Below are positions 23,784 through 32,061 of a DNA stretch of 64,000 nucleotides, one piece after another. This DNA comes from JACDHG01 sp963815295 (GTDB taxonomy: Bacteria; Actinomycetota; Actinomycetes; Propionibacteriales; Nocardioidaceae). The stretch's first letter is position 1; the number at the start of each line of letters is the position of its first letter. Both the position numbers and the translations under genes were made by a program. The stretch is from assembly GCA_963815295.1 (NCBI GenBank), contig CAWFFZ010000008.1, forward strand, positions 310,001 to 374,000, given 5' to 3'. The notes under the pieces were generated by a model, which saw nothing but the letters and a program-made list of their open reading frames with translations, searched no databases and was not told the DNA's origin.

Positions 23784-25106
23784 TCAGTCTTCGCGGGCGA
23801 ACCCCGGCAGCGCGTCGCACAGGATTGCCTCGAACGGTGCGGTTGCCTCCAGTTGCGACAGCACCCCGATCCCGCCTAGCCACACACGATGGATCAGCAG
23901 GAACTCTGGCGGCAGGTTGATCTTCAGCACCGTGGTGTAGCCGGGCGAGCGGGGGTCGTTAATGCGAGCGAACTCGCCCCGCATCCACTCGCGCGAGAAC
24001 GTGAAGGTCGGCGTCGTCGCCGGTGCCACGAACGGTGCGAGGTAGGCACGGAGGTCGTCGACCTCGATCGTCACTTGTGGCTTGATGAAGCCGGCTTCCC
24101 GCAGGCCCGCGAGCAGGCCGGCGTAGTCGTCTTCAACCGCAAGCCGCATCAGCCGGCCGATCACCGGGGGAAGACCGCCGTCGGGCAGCCGTGCCACCGC
24201 GCCGTAATCGACGACACCCATCCGCCCGTCGGTCATCAGCCGGAAGTTGCCGGGGTGGGGGTCGGCGTGGAGCAGACCCGATCGCTCCGGACCAGAGAAG
24301 AGGAAGCGTACGTAGAGCTCGCCGTAGTGGTCGCGGTCAGCCTGGCTGCCGTCGCTGATCAGCCGCGCGAGCGAACGGTCGGAGTCGAGCCACTCCGAGA
24401 CCAGCACTTTGTCGGTGTGGGCGATGACAGCCGGTACGACGACGTCAGGGTCGTCGGCGAAGGCTGCAGCGAACGTCGACTGCGCCTCGGCTTCGAGGGA
24501 GTAGTCGAGCTCCTCGGCCACCCGGGCCTGCAGCTCATCGACGAGGGGGCCGATGTCGATGCCGGGGATCCACCCGGCGAAGAGCCGCGCCGCCCTGCCG
24601 ATCTGGCGCAGGTCACTCATCAGCGCCTCTCCGGCGCCCGGGTACTGGATCTTGACTGCGACGTCGCGACCGTCGTGCCAGACGGCCTTGTGCACCTGGC
24701 CGATTGAGGCGGCGGCAGCCGGATCATCGACGAACGAGGTGAATGTGACCGCCAGGCGGGGCCGAACTCACGGCTGAGCACTTGGTGCACGACAGAGGCA
24801 GGCATCGGCGGTGCGGCATCCTGCAACTGCGTGAGGTGTCGCCCGGTAGGGCGCGGCGATGCTATCGGGGAGCGCTGACTCGAAGACGGACAGGGCCTGC
24901 CCGAACTTCATCGCGCCACCCTTCAGCTCGCCCAGCACCTTGAAGAGCTGCTCGGCCGTGCGTTGCTGTACCTGGTTCGCCACCGCCTCGGCGGGCGCGC
25001 CACCGATGCGACGCCCGAGGCCCCAGGTGGCTCGACCGGCATACCCGAGCGGCAGTGAGGCGAGCCGAGCCGTACGGGCCACGGTCTTCTTCGGCAGGTC
25101 GCTCAC
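23784..25106 (-). pseudogene. ABC1/UbiB-family atypical kinase with two compensating frameshifts
   Basis: Joined across frames this encodes about 440 residues, close to Rv3197, an ABC1-type ATPase next to whiB7. The N-terminal part has GGAMKFGQALSVFESALPDS, the KxGQ hallmark. The C-terminal part has AAAASIGQVHKAVW, DVAVKIQYPG, LLHADPHPGNFRL and the metal-binding VVDYGAVARL. An extra base at 24831-24840 moves the frame, giving a premature TGA near 24774. A missing base at about 24749-24753 restores it. Between them LTQLQDAAPPMPASVV is read in the shifted frame. The GTG start overlaps the upstream stop. Either a sequencing error or real inactivation is possible. Confidence 0.75.
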
Positions 25107-26035
25107 GCGCCCATTGTGTCCCGGGAGCGGGCCCAACCACAGCCACATTGCGGATGTGAGTCGAACGCGACGGTCTCGACGAGCCCAAAGCCGTGCGGAA
25201 TCTCGATGACCCGGCTCCACGACTGCGGGCGCATGCCGGTTGACCAGATCGACACTTCGTGCGCTGCCCAGCTGCCCACGAGGCGGGCCAGCGCGGGATC
25301 GCAGGCGGGGACGGCGAGTGGGCGCGTTGTCGCCGCAGCGACGAGCGTGGGCCAGGCTGGCTCGATCTCGGCGCGGGAGGCGTCGGCGCACCGCAGGCAC
25401 CCGGAGGCGCCGGGTTCGACGAACGGTCCGACGACACCGACGAGGTCACGGACCGTTGCCCATACGTGGGCCTGGCTGGTGCGCATCGAGTCGTCGGCAT
25501 CGCTGCGAGCGGGCTCACGGTCGCAGGCGATGACCACGACATCGGCCGACGTGGCCGACTCGGCCAGCGGTACGTCGCATGCGACGAGGGCTGCCCACGC
25601 GGCTTCGGCGACCGCGCCATGACCACGTACCGAGGCCGCGCCCTGGACTCTGCTGCCGAGAAGTTCTCGGGGGTGCCGCTCCGGACCGGCCAGCAACCAG
25701 AGCGCCGCCCAGCGGGACTCCGCCACGGCTGGCCGGGGGGTTGCCGCCTGGTCTACGACTGCGCCGCAGGCGATGAGGTCAGCGAGTGCGCCAGCGGCTT
25801 CGTCGCCCGAGGTGGTGTCGGTCGTCGCGGCCGCGACGACGGCGCTCGCGTCGCGGTGGCCGTCTAGGACTGCCAGCACTGCCCTCACGGCAGGACTGTC
25901 GCGAAGGATGGCGACACCCGGCCACTCGAGCCCGAGCTGGAGCGTGTGGACGTCGCGGCGCAGGATCTGCAGCCCCGGTCTCAGGGTGGGTCGCACGACT
26001 GCCTCCAGGTCGGGGTCGATACTCGGTCGAACCAC
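25103..26035 (-). CDS. ThiF-like/TOMM cyclodehydratase-partner family protein
   Basis: A 310-residue protein resembling Rv3196, a divergent relative of the ThiF-like partner of azole-forming cyclodehydratases. A winged-helix-like start (VRPTLRPGLQILRRDVHTLQ) is followed by a Rossmann-like region with ADVVVIACDREPA and a cysteine pair in GASGCLRCADASR. The adenylation motif of true ThiF proteins is weak. No precursor peptide is visible nearby. The stop overlaps the kinase start by four bases (GTGA), which suggests they function together. The GTG start could be a few codons later. Confidence 0.72.
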   Translation of the reverse strand: MVRPSIDPDLEAVVRPTLRPGLQILRRDVHTLQLGLEWPGVAILRDSPAVRAVLAVLDGHRDASAVVAAATTDTTSGDEAAGALADLIACGAVVDQAATPRPAVAESRWAALWLLAGPERHPRELLGSRVQGAASVRGHGAVAEAAWAALVACDVPLAESATSADVVVIACDREPARSDADDSMRTSQAHVWATVRDLVGVVGPFVEPGASGCLRCADASRAEIEPAWPTLVAAATTRPLAVPACDPALARLVGSWAAHEVSIWSTGMRPQSWSRVIEIPHGFGLVETVAFDSHPQCGCGWARSRDTMGA

Positions 26036-26117
26036 GATGACTCAGGACGGCGCATCCGCGGGGCCGGTGTCCACAGGTCTCCGAGGCGGCCGGGGCGTCC
26101 GAAGAGACCCGGAGACG

Positions 26118-26151
26118 CAGCAGAGGCAGGCCCGAAGGCCTGCCTCTGCTG
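26118..26151 (-). terminator. Perfect 15-bp hairpin after the DUF5679 gene
   Basis: CAGCAGAGGCAGGCC (26118-26132) pairs exactly with 26137-26151 around a four-base loop. It lies just beyond the DUF5679 stop on the minus strand. No strong T-tract is present in either direction. Confidence 0.65.
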
Positions 26152-26165
26152 GGGTTTGGAAGCGC

Positions 26166-26324
26166 TCAGGCTTTGCCGAGGATCCGGTTGAGGTTGGTGC
26201 CGCACACGGGACACACGGCCTTGGCCATCCGAGTGCCCTTGTCGTTGACGCGGACCTCTCCGCTCGCCTCGCGCTTCGCCTTGCACTTCACGCAGTAGAA
26301 CTCGCCGCTCCAGGTCTCAGCCAT
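26166..26324 (-). CDS. DUF5679 small zinc-ribbon protein
   Basis: A 52-residue protein: MAETWSGEFYCVKCKAKREA, a linker, then CPVCGTNLNRILGKA. Two CxxC pairs form a zinc ribbon. Proteins of this size and pattern are annotated as DUF5679 in actinobacteria and archaea, with unknown function. AGGAGG lies ideally upstream of the ATG at 26324. By position it corresponds to Rv3196A or a local equivalent, which is uncertain. Confidence 0.85.
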   Translation of the reverse strand: MAETWSGEFYCVKCKAKREASGEVRVNDKGTRMAKAVCPVCGTNLNRILGKA

Positions 26325-26578
26325 GGTCGTCGGCCTCCTCTTTTGTCGTACGGGCGGCCGTGGGGACTTCCAGCGACCACGTCGGTGTCGTTGTTATGGC
26401 GGGCGGGCCCCCGCCACGGGTTTCAGGCGTGCAGCCTGTGACCTCGGCGTCACCCTACGGCAGCCTCGGCGCGGAACCTATCCGCCACCACCTAAATCGC
26501 CGGGGTACCTGGCTTTCACGCTCAGCGTAAGGGGCATACCAGCGTATACCGGGCGCAGAAAGGGGGTCGATCCACCGC

Positions 26579-27208
26579 TCAGGCCGATGAGCTCACGGGG
26601 TCAGAAGAGCCATCGGTGCCGCCGTCGGCAAGCACGGCACCTTCGTCGGCGTCGTCGCCAAGATCGATCCCTGCGGTGGCTGAGACCCCCTCGAGGAACC
26701 CGCGAGCACGTTGCGTCTGGTCGTAGGAGTCGAGAAGCGTCCAGAACGGAGCACCGTGGCCTGGCTCCAGCAGATGGGCCAGCTCATGCAGCAAGACATA
26801 GTCGACGACGTACGCCGGCATGCCCTGCAGCCGGCTGGACAGCCGGATCGACCCCTCCGTCGGAGTGCACGAACCCCAGCGGGACCGCTGGTTGGTGACC
26901 CAGCGAACCGACTGCGGCTCGACCCGGCCGTCGAGGTAGCGCTCGGACAAGCTGCGAGCCCGCGTGATCAGGTCGGCGTCGTCGGGCCGGCGCCGACGCT
27001 CAGCCTTGGTGACACGCTCCACCATGGTGGCCACCCAGGTGCGCTCCTCGGCGGCGCTGAGGCTGGCGGGGATCATCACGACGATTGTCGCGCCGTCGCG
27101 ATACGCCGACACCGTGCGTTTGCGGCGTCGGGAGCGGCGCACCTCAACGGCCGGCGGGACGTCGGGGTCGGCGGAGCGGGCTGCCACATGTCCTACCGTA
27201 GCCAGCAT
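26579..27208 (-). CDS. YgjP/M48-like zinc metallopeptidase
   Basis: A protein of about 209 residues with the YgjP-like metallopeptidase fold: WVTNQRSRWGSCTPTEGSIR, then the zinc motif LLHELAHLLEPGHGAPFW (HExxH). The N-terminal half is basic (VEVRRSRRRKRTVSAYRDG) and the C-terminus is acidic and likely disordered. The start is uncertain. I prefer the ATG at 27208, but a TTG at 27253 would also fit and no ribosome site decides. The substrate is unknown. Confidence 0.85.
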   Translation of the reverse strand: MLATVGHVAARSADPDVPPAVEVRRSRRRKRTVSAYRDGATIVVMIPASLSAAEERTWVATMVERVTKAERRRRPDDADLITRARSLSERYLDGRVEPQSVRWVTNQRSRWGSCTPTEGSIRLSSRLQGMPAYVVDYVLLHELAHLLEPGHGAPFWTLLDSYDQTQRARGFLEGVSATAGIDLGDDADEGAVLADGGTDGSSDPVSSSA

Positions 27209-27348
27209 CGCCGACGAGATCCGGGAACGGCGCGACAAGAAAGTTTCTGCCAACTATTTTTTCGTCCACACGGCGTGGACGGTAAGCGGGCAGGTCAGAA
27301 GGTATGTCAACACGACATTCCGCAAGCTGTGCACACCCTTTCCCTGGG

Positions 27349-27412
27349 TTATCCACCGGTTGTCCACAGGCTGTGGGCCACGACGCACAAGTTATCCACA
27401 GGGTTATCCACA
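27349..27412 (+). promoter_or_regulatory. Cluster of four DnaA boxes
   Basis: Two exact TTATCCACA boxes (27392-27400 and 27404-27412) and two near matches, TTATCCACC (27349-27357) and TTGTCCACA (27360-27368), lie within 64 bases, all in the same orientation. The consensus is TTATNCACA. No dnaA, dnaN or parB gene is nearby, so this is not an obvious origin. It could be a DnaA-titrating or DnaA-regulated site. It fills much of the 390-base gene-free gap. Confidence 0.7.
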
Positions 27413-27430
27413 GGGGTGGACATCCCTCGG

Positions 27431-27459
27431 TTGACGCTGCTGTCCGTCCCGCCTAACGT
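27431..27459 (+). promoter_or_regulatory. Sigma-70-type promoter in the DnaA-box intergenic region
   Basis: TTGACG (27431-27436) and TAACGT (27454-27459) are separated by 17 bases. It faces the plus strand, where no protein gene follows; only the structured element at 27466-27548 lies downstream. The DnaA boxes end 18 bases upstream, so DnaA could affect it. Confidence 0.5.
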
Positions 27460-27465
27460 CAGCCG

Positions 27466-27548
27466 AGTCGATGAGGCCCCTGGGATAACGGTGGCGTTCG
27501 CAAGGGGAAGGCGAACGCGTTCCGCGCCCTGGGGGCCTCGTTGTTTTG
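27466..27548 (+). ncRNA. Candidate small structured RNA
   Basis: An outer stem GAGGCCCC (27473-27480) pairs with GGGGCCTC (27532-27539). An inner stem GCGTTCGC (27494-27501) pairs with GCGAACGC (27511-27518). The tail GTTGTTTTG follows. With the promoter just upstream this predicts a transcript of about 80 bases ending at an intrinsic terminator. No plus-strand gene upstream needs this terminator. I do not recognise an RNA family. Confidence 0.45.
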
Positions 27549-27600
27549 TCCGCGAGATGCGACCTGCGCGGCCCCTTTCAGGGCGAGAAGCAGCGCGGAT

Positions 27601-28140
27601 TCAGAGCCAGCGGGCCATGTCGATGAGCTTGCGGAGCGGTTGCTCCAGCCCGGGAGGCAACGCGTTGCGTCGAAACCACCGCACGTCGAGTGACTCTTCG
27701 CTGACCACAGGTGCGATCGAACCGTCCGCGATCGCGACATACCGGACGTCGAGGTGGTGCGACGGCCGGATCGGCCCGCACTGCACCTCATGGGTGCTCA
27801 GCTGCACCGGGACCTCCCCGATCAGCCGCAGGTCACTGATGCCCGACTCCTCGACGGCTTCGCGGAGCGCTGCAGTCGCGAGCTCTGAGTCGCTGTTGTC
27901 GCAATGGCCGCCGAACTGCACCCAGATGTTGTAGCGCCGGTGCAGGTTGAGCAGAACCTGCTCGCGGTCAATGCTGACAACGAGCGTGCTGGCGGTGATG
28001 TGGTCGGGATGGCAGTCGCGTGAGGTCCCGTCAGGATGGTCTGCGAGGTGCTGCAGATAGTCAGCGCGCAGGTTGCGCTGCCCGTCGTTGGGCGGATGCC
28101 AGGCGGTCAGCACCCGGACAGCGTCGGAGTGGACGCTCAC
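27601..28140 (-). CDS. Nudix hydrolase
   Basis: A 179-residue Nudix-fold pyrophosphohydrolase. The box GGHCDNSDSELATAALREAV and EESG carries the metal-binding REVxEE-type glutamates near residues 95-118. The preceding HRRYNIWVQFGGHCD is typical of the group. The substrate cannot be told from the box. The GTG start overlaps the stop of the upstream DUF2342 gene as GTGA, so the two are coupled. Confidence 0.9.
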   Translation of the reverse strand: MSVHSDAVRVLTAWHPPNDGQRNLRADYLQHLADHPDGTSRDCHPDHITASTLVVSIDREQVLLNLHRRYNIWVQFGGHCDNSDSELATAALREAVEESGISDLRLIGEVPVQLSTHEVQCGPIRPSHHLDVRYVAIADGSIAPVVSEESLDVRWFRRNALPPGLEQPLRKLIDMARWL

Positions 28141-29543
28141 GCGCGCCCGTCGTCAGGACGGTCGTCAGCGTCGGGCTCGTGGTCACCCTCGGGGGTGGGC
28201 TCGCCGACGTCGGTATGACGAGGACCCTCCGCCTCCGTGCCGTCTCCGGCGAGCAACGCCGCCAGGGCAGCGTCGAATTCGGGCGAGTCGACATCGAGCT
28301 CGTCAGCCTCCTTGCTGCGTTGGGCAAAGCCGATCGGGTCGTCTAGGTCGCTCGACGACGGCAGCAGCTGCGGGTGTGCCCATACGGCATCCCGGGCTGC
28401 CGGTCCCTCGGCCGAACGCAGCGCACCCCACAGGGTTGAGGCGTCGCGCAGGCGGCGCGGCCGAAGCTCGAGCCCGACGAGCGCGGCGAACGTCGACTCG
28501 GCGGGTCCGCCACTCGCGCGGCGCCGACGTACGGCCTCGCGCAACGGCCCGGCCTGCGGCATGACGTTCGTGGTCGCTTGTGCCACCACCTCGTCGACCC
28601 AGCCTTCGATCAGAGCCAGCGCCGTCTCGAGTCGGGTCAGCGCGGCCTGCTGTGCGGGTGTGGGGTCGATGTCGAAAAGCCCGCCGGACAACGCCTCCTG
28701 GACCGCAGCCATGTCGCCCGGGTCGAGGCTGGTCAAGCTGTCTTCGATCTTGGAAGTGTCGATGCTGATGCCGCGACCGTATTCCTCGATCGCGGCGAAC
28801 AGGTAGTCCTTGAGCCACGGCGCGTGGCTGAACAACCGCTGGTGTGCGCACTCGCGGAGCACGAGGTAGAGCAAGACATCGGCGTCGTCGACACCGAGTC
28901 CCGCTCCGAACGCGTTGGCGTTGGTCATCACGATCGCGGGGGTGTGGTCGGATCCCACGGGGATGCCGATGTCGGTACCGGACACCACCTCGCCGGCGAG
29001 CCCGCCGAGGGCCTGACCGATCTGCTGGCTGAACATCGCGCTGCCGAGCTGGTTGAGCATCCCGATCATCGGACCCGCCATCGCCTTTGCCTCGGCGGGC
29101 AGCGACTCCCCGATTGCGTTGACGACGCTCTCGGCCACCGGCTCGACCAAACGTTGCCAGGCAGGCATTGACGCCTCGACCCATTCGGCCCGGCTCCACG
29201 CGACGATGGTGCTGCTGCTTGCCGGAAGGTCGGTGACCTGGTCGAGCCAGTGCTCGGCGAGTCGGGCCGCGTCGCGGATGCGGCCGAGGTCTCCCGCGTC
29301 GGGCGAGGGGTCGGGCTCAGCCGCGACGACCTGTCGAGCGAGGTCGCGCGCGAACTCCCAGTTGACCGCTCCCTCGTGCGGGGCGAACATCCGCTGAAGC
29401 TGACCGAACATCGCTTGCAGGCCGCTCATGTCTCCGCCCGCCATGCCCGAGAACATCTGCTCGAACGGCGAGCCGGCGAAGGGGTTGTCGTCGGACGGGC
29501 GCTCGTCGTCTCCGGACGGGCCGCGGGGAGGAAGCTCAGGCAT
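28137..29543 (-). CDS. DUF2342 zinc-dependent metalloprotease-like protein
   Basis: A 468-residue protein of the DUF2342 family (also called coenzyme-F420-biosynthesis-associated or putative hydrolase; Rv3195 in M. tuberculosis). A Gly/Met-rich N-terminus (FEQMFSGMAGGDMSGLQAM) precedes an all-helical domain. The metal site resembles LVLRECAHQRLFSHAPWL, where ExxxH-type residues replace the usual HExxH. The C-terminus is acidic and probably disordered. Protease activity is inferred from family naming only. Confidence 0.88.
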   Translation of the reverse strand: MPELPPRGPSGDDERPSDDNPFAGSPFEQMFSGMAGGDMSGLQAMFGQLQRMFAPHEGAVNWEFARDLARQVVAAEPDPSPDAGDLGRIRDAARLAEHWLDQVTDLPASSSTIVAWSRAEWVEASMPAWQRLVEPVAESVVNAIGESLPAEAKAMAGPMIGMLNQLGSAMFSQQIGQALGGLAGEVVSGTDIGIPVGSDHTPAIVMTNANAFGAGLGVDDADVLLYLVLRECAHQRLFSHAPWLKDYLFAAIEEYGRGISIDTSKIEDSLTSLDPGDMAAVQEALSGGLFDIDPTPAQQAALTRLETALALIEGWVDEVVAQATTNVMPQAGPLREAVRRRRASGGPAESTFAALVGLELRPRRLRDASTLWGALRSAEGPAARDAVWAHPQLLPSSSDLDDPIGFAQRSKEADELDVDSPEFDAALAALLAGDGTEAEGPRHTDVGEPTPEGDHEPDADDRPDDGRA

Positions 29544-29630
29544 ACCTCCAACTTAGATCGTCGCGCAAATGGCGAGGTCGGTGGCTCGCATCCCACCGTG
29601 CCGGTCCGGCCTGGCATTACAGTCGTCGGC

Positions 29631-30056
29631 GTGACCGACAAGATCCGGCTGCTCGAGATTCGCGATACCCCGCTCGAGATCGGGCCGGTGTATGACGCCG
29701 TGGGTGATCCCGCAGCAGGCGGCATCGCCATTTTCGTCGGCACTGTTCGTCGTCACGACAGCGGCAAGGGTGTGCAGGGCCTCGACTACAGCGCCCACCC
29801 CACCGCCGACGCGGTTCTTCGCACCGTCGCCGAGCGGGTCGCCACGGATGACCAGGTGATCGCGCTGGCTGCTGCGCACCGGACCGGTGACCTCGAGATC
29901 GGCGACATCGCGGTCGTGGTGGCCGTGTCGTGCGCGCACCGGGGAGAGGCGTTCGCCGCCTGTCGGCGGCTCATTGACGACCTGAAGGAACAGGTACCGA
30001 TCTGGAAGCACCAGCTGTTCGACGACGGTTCCGACGAGTGGGTCGGCACGCCGTAG
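29631..30056 (+). CDS. moaE: Molybdopterin synthase catalytic subunit MoaE
   Basis: A 141-residue large subunit of molybdopterin synthase, which with MoaD converts cPMP to molybdopterin. Family blocks are GGIAIFVGTVRRHDSGKGV, LDYSAHPTAD, AAAHRTGDLEIGDIAVVVAV and the active-site lysine in VPIWKHQLFDDG. The GTG at 29631 is taken because upstream codons do not match. No moaD is adjacent. It fits functionally with MoeZ and the sulfite-oxidase-like Moco enzyme elsewhere in the window. Confidence 0.93.
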   Translation: MTDKIRLLEIRDTPLEIGPVYDAVGDPAAGGIAIFVGTVRRHDSGKGVQGLDYSAHPTADAVLRTVAERVATDDQVIALAAAHRTGDLEIGDIAVVVAVSCAHRGEAFAACRRLIDDLKEQVPIWKHQLFDDGSDEWVGTP

Positions 30057-30123
30057 CCAACCGGCGGCCACGCCGACGTACGCTGTGGCTCAAGGCATTG
30101 GTGCGGTGAGAGGTGGAGACGCG

Positions 30124-30390
30124 ATGGAGGTCTTGTGGTGGCTCGCGCCGCCAGCTGCCGCCACCTTCGTCGCCATGCTCTGGGCGAGTTGGCTGGGCCG
30201 AGAGCGCGACGACGGTCAGCGTGACGACTCCGAGGCTGCCCTGGCCCGGATGGCCGCCGCGCTGTCGCGCCCCGCGCCACGTCGGGCGGTGATGCGCTCG
30301 CCCGAGCCCGCTCCGCTCGAGCCAACGCATGGCGTCGCCGTGCGAGGAGCCGCCCGACGTCCTGTGCCACGCCAGCCAACGGCCCGGTGA
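30124..30390 (+). CDS. Small membrane-anchored hypothetical protein
   Basis: An 88-residue protein with an N-terminal transmembrane helix (MEVLWWLAPPAAATFVAMLW), an acidic-basic linker and a Pro/Arg/Ala-rich tail. GAGGTGGAG precedes the ATG. It ends 14 bases before the PDZ-protease start and probably shares its transcript. Similar small proteins accompany this protease in related genomes, from memory. Its function is unknown. Confidence 0.65.
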   Translation: MEVLWWLAPPAAATFVAMLWASWLGRERDDGQRDDSEAALARMAAALSRPAPRRAVMRSPEPAPLEPTHGVAVRGAARRPVPRQPTAR

Positions 30391-30403
30391 CATCATCGAT
30401 CAC

Positions 30404-31468
30404 ATGAGTCGCAGAACCACGTCCATGGTCGTGTCGGCGGTCCTGCTGGTGGCACTGGTCACGGTCGCGTTCTCGGTCCCGATGCCGTACGTCCTCCAGT
30501 CTCCCGGGGTCACCGAGAACACGCTGGGCAAGTTCGATGGCAAGCCCATCATCGATATCGACGGTGCGAAGACCTACCCTGTCAGCGGTCACCTCGAGCT
30601 GACCACGGTGACGATCAGTCGCCAGGACTACCAACCGCGGCTGCCGGACGTGTTGTCGTCCTGGGTCGCATCTGACGAGGTGGTGATCCCTCGCGACGCC
30701 TACTACCCGCCTGACCAGACGGCAGAGGAGGTCGAGGAGCAAAATGAGGCCGACATGCTCGACTCGCAGTCGGCGGCGATCGCGGCCGGCCTGACGCAGG
30801 CAGGTATCAACCCGTACGTCGTCAAGGTGGCCGACGTGGTCCCCGGTGCCCCGGCCGAGGGAGTCATCGAGAAGGGCGACCGGATCAGGTCGGTCGACGG
30901 AGAGCCCGTAGGCACCGCGCAAGAGCTGGTCGACGCTGTCAGTGGCGTCGAGCCAGGCTCCGAAGTCGTCTTACGTATCGAGCGTGGCGAGCAGTCGAAG
31001 CAGGTCCGCGTCGTCACCGAGGCCAACCCCGAGTCGCCCGACACCTCTCGGATCGGTGTCTCGGCCGCCGGGGAGCCGGTGTTCGATCCGCCGATCGATG
31101 TCACGATCAAGCTCGGCCAGGACATCGGTGGCCCGAGCGCCGGCCTGGTGTTCTCGCTCGCGATCTACGACATGTTGACACCCGGCGCCCTTACCGGAGG
31201 GCGGTTCGTTGCCGGCACGGGCACGCTCGACGCCGAGGGCAACGTCGGGCCTATCGGCGGGATCCGGCAGAAGATCGTCGGTGCCTACAAGGACGGTGAA
31301 GGCGCCTCGGTGTTCCTCGTCCCCGCCGACAACTGCGAAGAGGCCGGAGGATCGGACCTGAAGGACGAGCTGCTCCTGGTGAAGGTGGCGACCGTCGACG
31401 AAGCCGTCTCGGCGCTCAACTCGATCGAGTCCGGCGACGAGTCGGCCCTGACCCTGTGCGGCAGGTGA
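30404..31468 (+). CDS. Membrane-anchored PDZ/Lon-type (S16) protease
   Basis: A 354-residue YlbL-type protease (Rv3194c equivalent). The N-terminal transmembrane helix MVVSAVLLVALVTVAFSVPM anchors it. A PDZ domain follows at about residues 135-215 (VVPGAPAEGVIEKGDRIRSV). The C-terminal Lon-like domain has the catalytic serine in GGPSAGLVFSLAIYD and the catalytic lysine in IGGIRQKIVGAYKDG. The active site should lie outside the membrane. The ATG at 30404 gives the shortest natural signal anchor. Confidence 0.92.
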   Translation: MSRRTTSMVVSAVLLVALVTVAFSVPMPYVLQSPGVTENTLGKFDGKPIIDIDGAKTYPVSGHLELTTVTISRQDYQPRLPDVLSSWVASDEVVIPRDAYYPPDQTAEEVEEQNEADMLDSQSAAIAAGLTQAGINPYVVKVADVVPGAPAEGVIEKGDRIRSVDGEPVGTAQELVDAVSGVEPGSEVVLRIERGEQSKQVRVVTEANPESPDTSRIGVSAAGEPVFDPPIDVTIKLGQDIGGPSAGLVFSLAIYDMLTPGALTGGRFVAGTGTLDAEGNVGPIGGIRQKIVGAYKDGEGASVFLVPADNCEEAGGSDLKDELLLVKVATVDEAVSALNSIESGDESALTLCGR

Positions 31469-31477
31469 CTCGGCGAC

Positions 31478-32023
31478 GTGAGTGACGTGAGCAGTGAGCT
31501 GTCGGTTCTGTCGCTGGCGTTGCGGACGGCGGTCGTCGAGATCGAGCGTCATTCGAGCGATGCGGGTTGGGACCAGCCCGGCCGCATCTACGCGCTTGCC
31601 GTGACAGCCGAGCTCGCGGCCGCCGAGCCGGAGCTGGCGCTCGAGCTCGGCATTGCCGACGGGACCGCAGGGGTGTTCACACCCGTCGAGCAGGAACTCG
31701 ATGAGCCGGTCGACTCGTTGGAGGAGTTACTAGGAAGGATCACGTGGCCGGACACCGTCGCCGGCGCGATGGCGGTCGTCGAGAGAGTGGTGTTACCGCC
31801 TGAGGTCGAGGGCGAGGTTCCCGACGATCCGGAGATCGCGGCGTCATATGCCGCTGACCACCCGGATCACGAGGACGTCAGAATCGCTGCTGGAGTCCTG
31901 CGCAGCGGGGAGACGCATTGCGTCATCCGGATGCGCTCGCATGATGACGACGACGCATTGCTTCACGGCGCCGACCTTGCGCCGGGCCTCGTCTCAGCGT
32001 TGCGTGAGACGCTTGAACCGTAG
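31478..32023 (+). CDS. PPA1309 family protein
   Basis: A 181-residue acidic, soluble protein typical of the actinobacterial PPA1309 family (WDQPGRIYALAVTAEL, ITWPDTVAGAMAVVERVVLP, DVRIAAGVLRSGETHCVIRM). No catalytic motif is evident. It lies nine bases after the PDZ protease and 38 bases before the UPF0182 gene, so the three are likely cotranscribed. The GTG at 31478 is the natural start. Confidence 0.85.
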   Translation: MSDVSSELSVLSLALRTAVVEIERHSSDAGWDQPGRIYALAVTAELAAAEPELALELGIADGTAGVFTPVEQELDEPVDSLEELLGRITWPDTVAGAMAVVERVVLPPEVEGEVPDDPEIAASYAADHPDHEDVRIAAGVLRSGETHCVIRMRSHDDDDALLHGADLAPGLVSALRETLEP

Positions 32024-32061
32024 CGGCTTGCCACAGATGAGCATCTCGGAGAAGGAGTGTT

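Noticed and set aside
25103..26035. Azole-peptide (TOMM) biosynthetic cluster
   Set aside because: No precursor peptide, YcaO or dehydrogenase gene is nearby; the ThiF-like protein is the conserved Rv3196-type neighbour of the ABC1 kinase.
27349..27412. Chromosomal replication origin
   Set aside because: Only four DnaA boxes and no dnaA, dnaN, rpmH or other origin genes; a titration or regulatory site is more likely.
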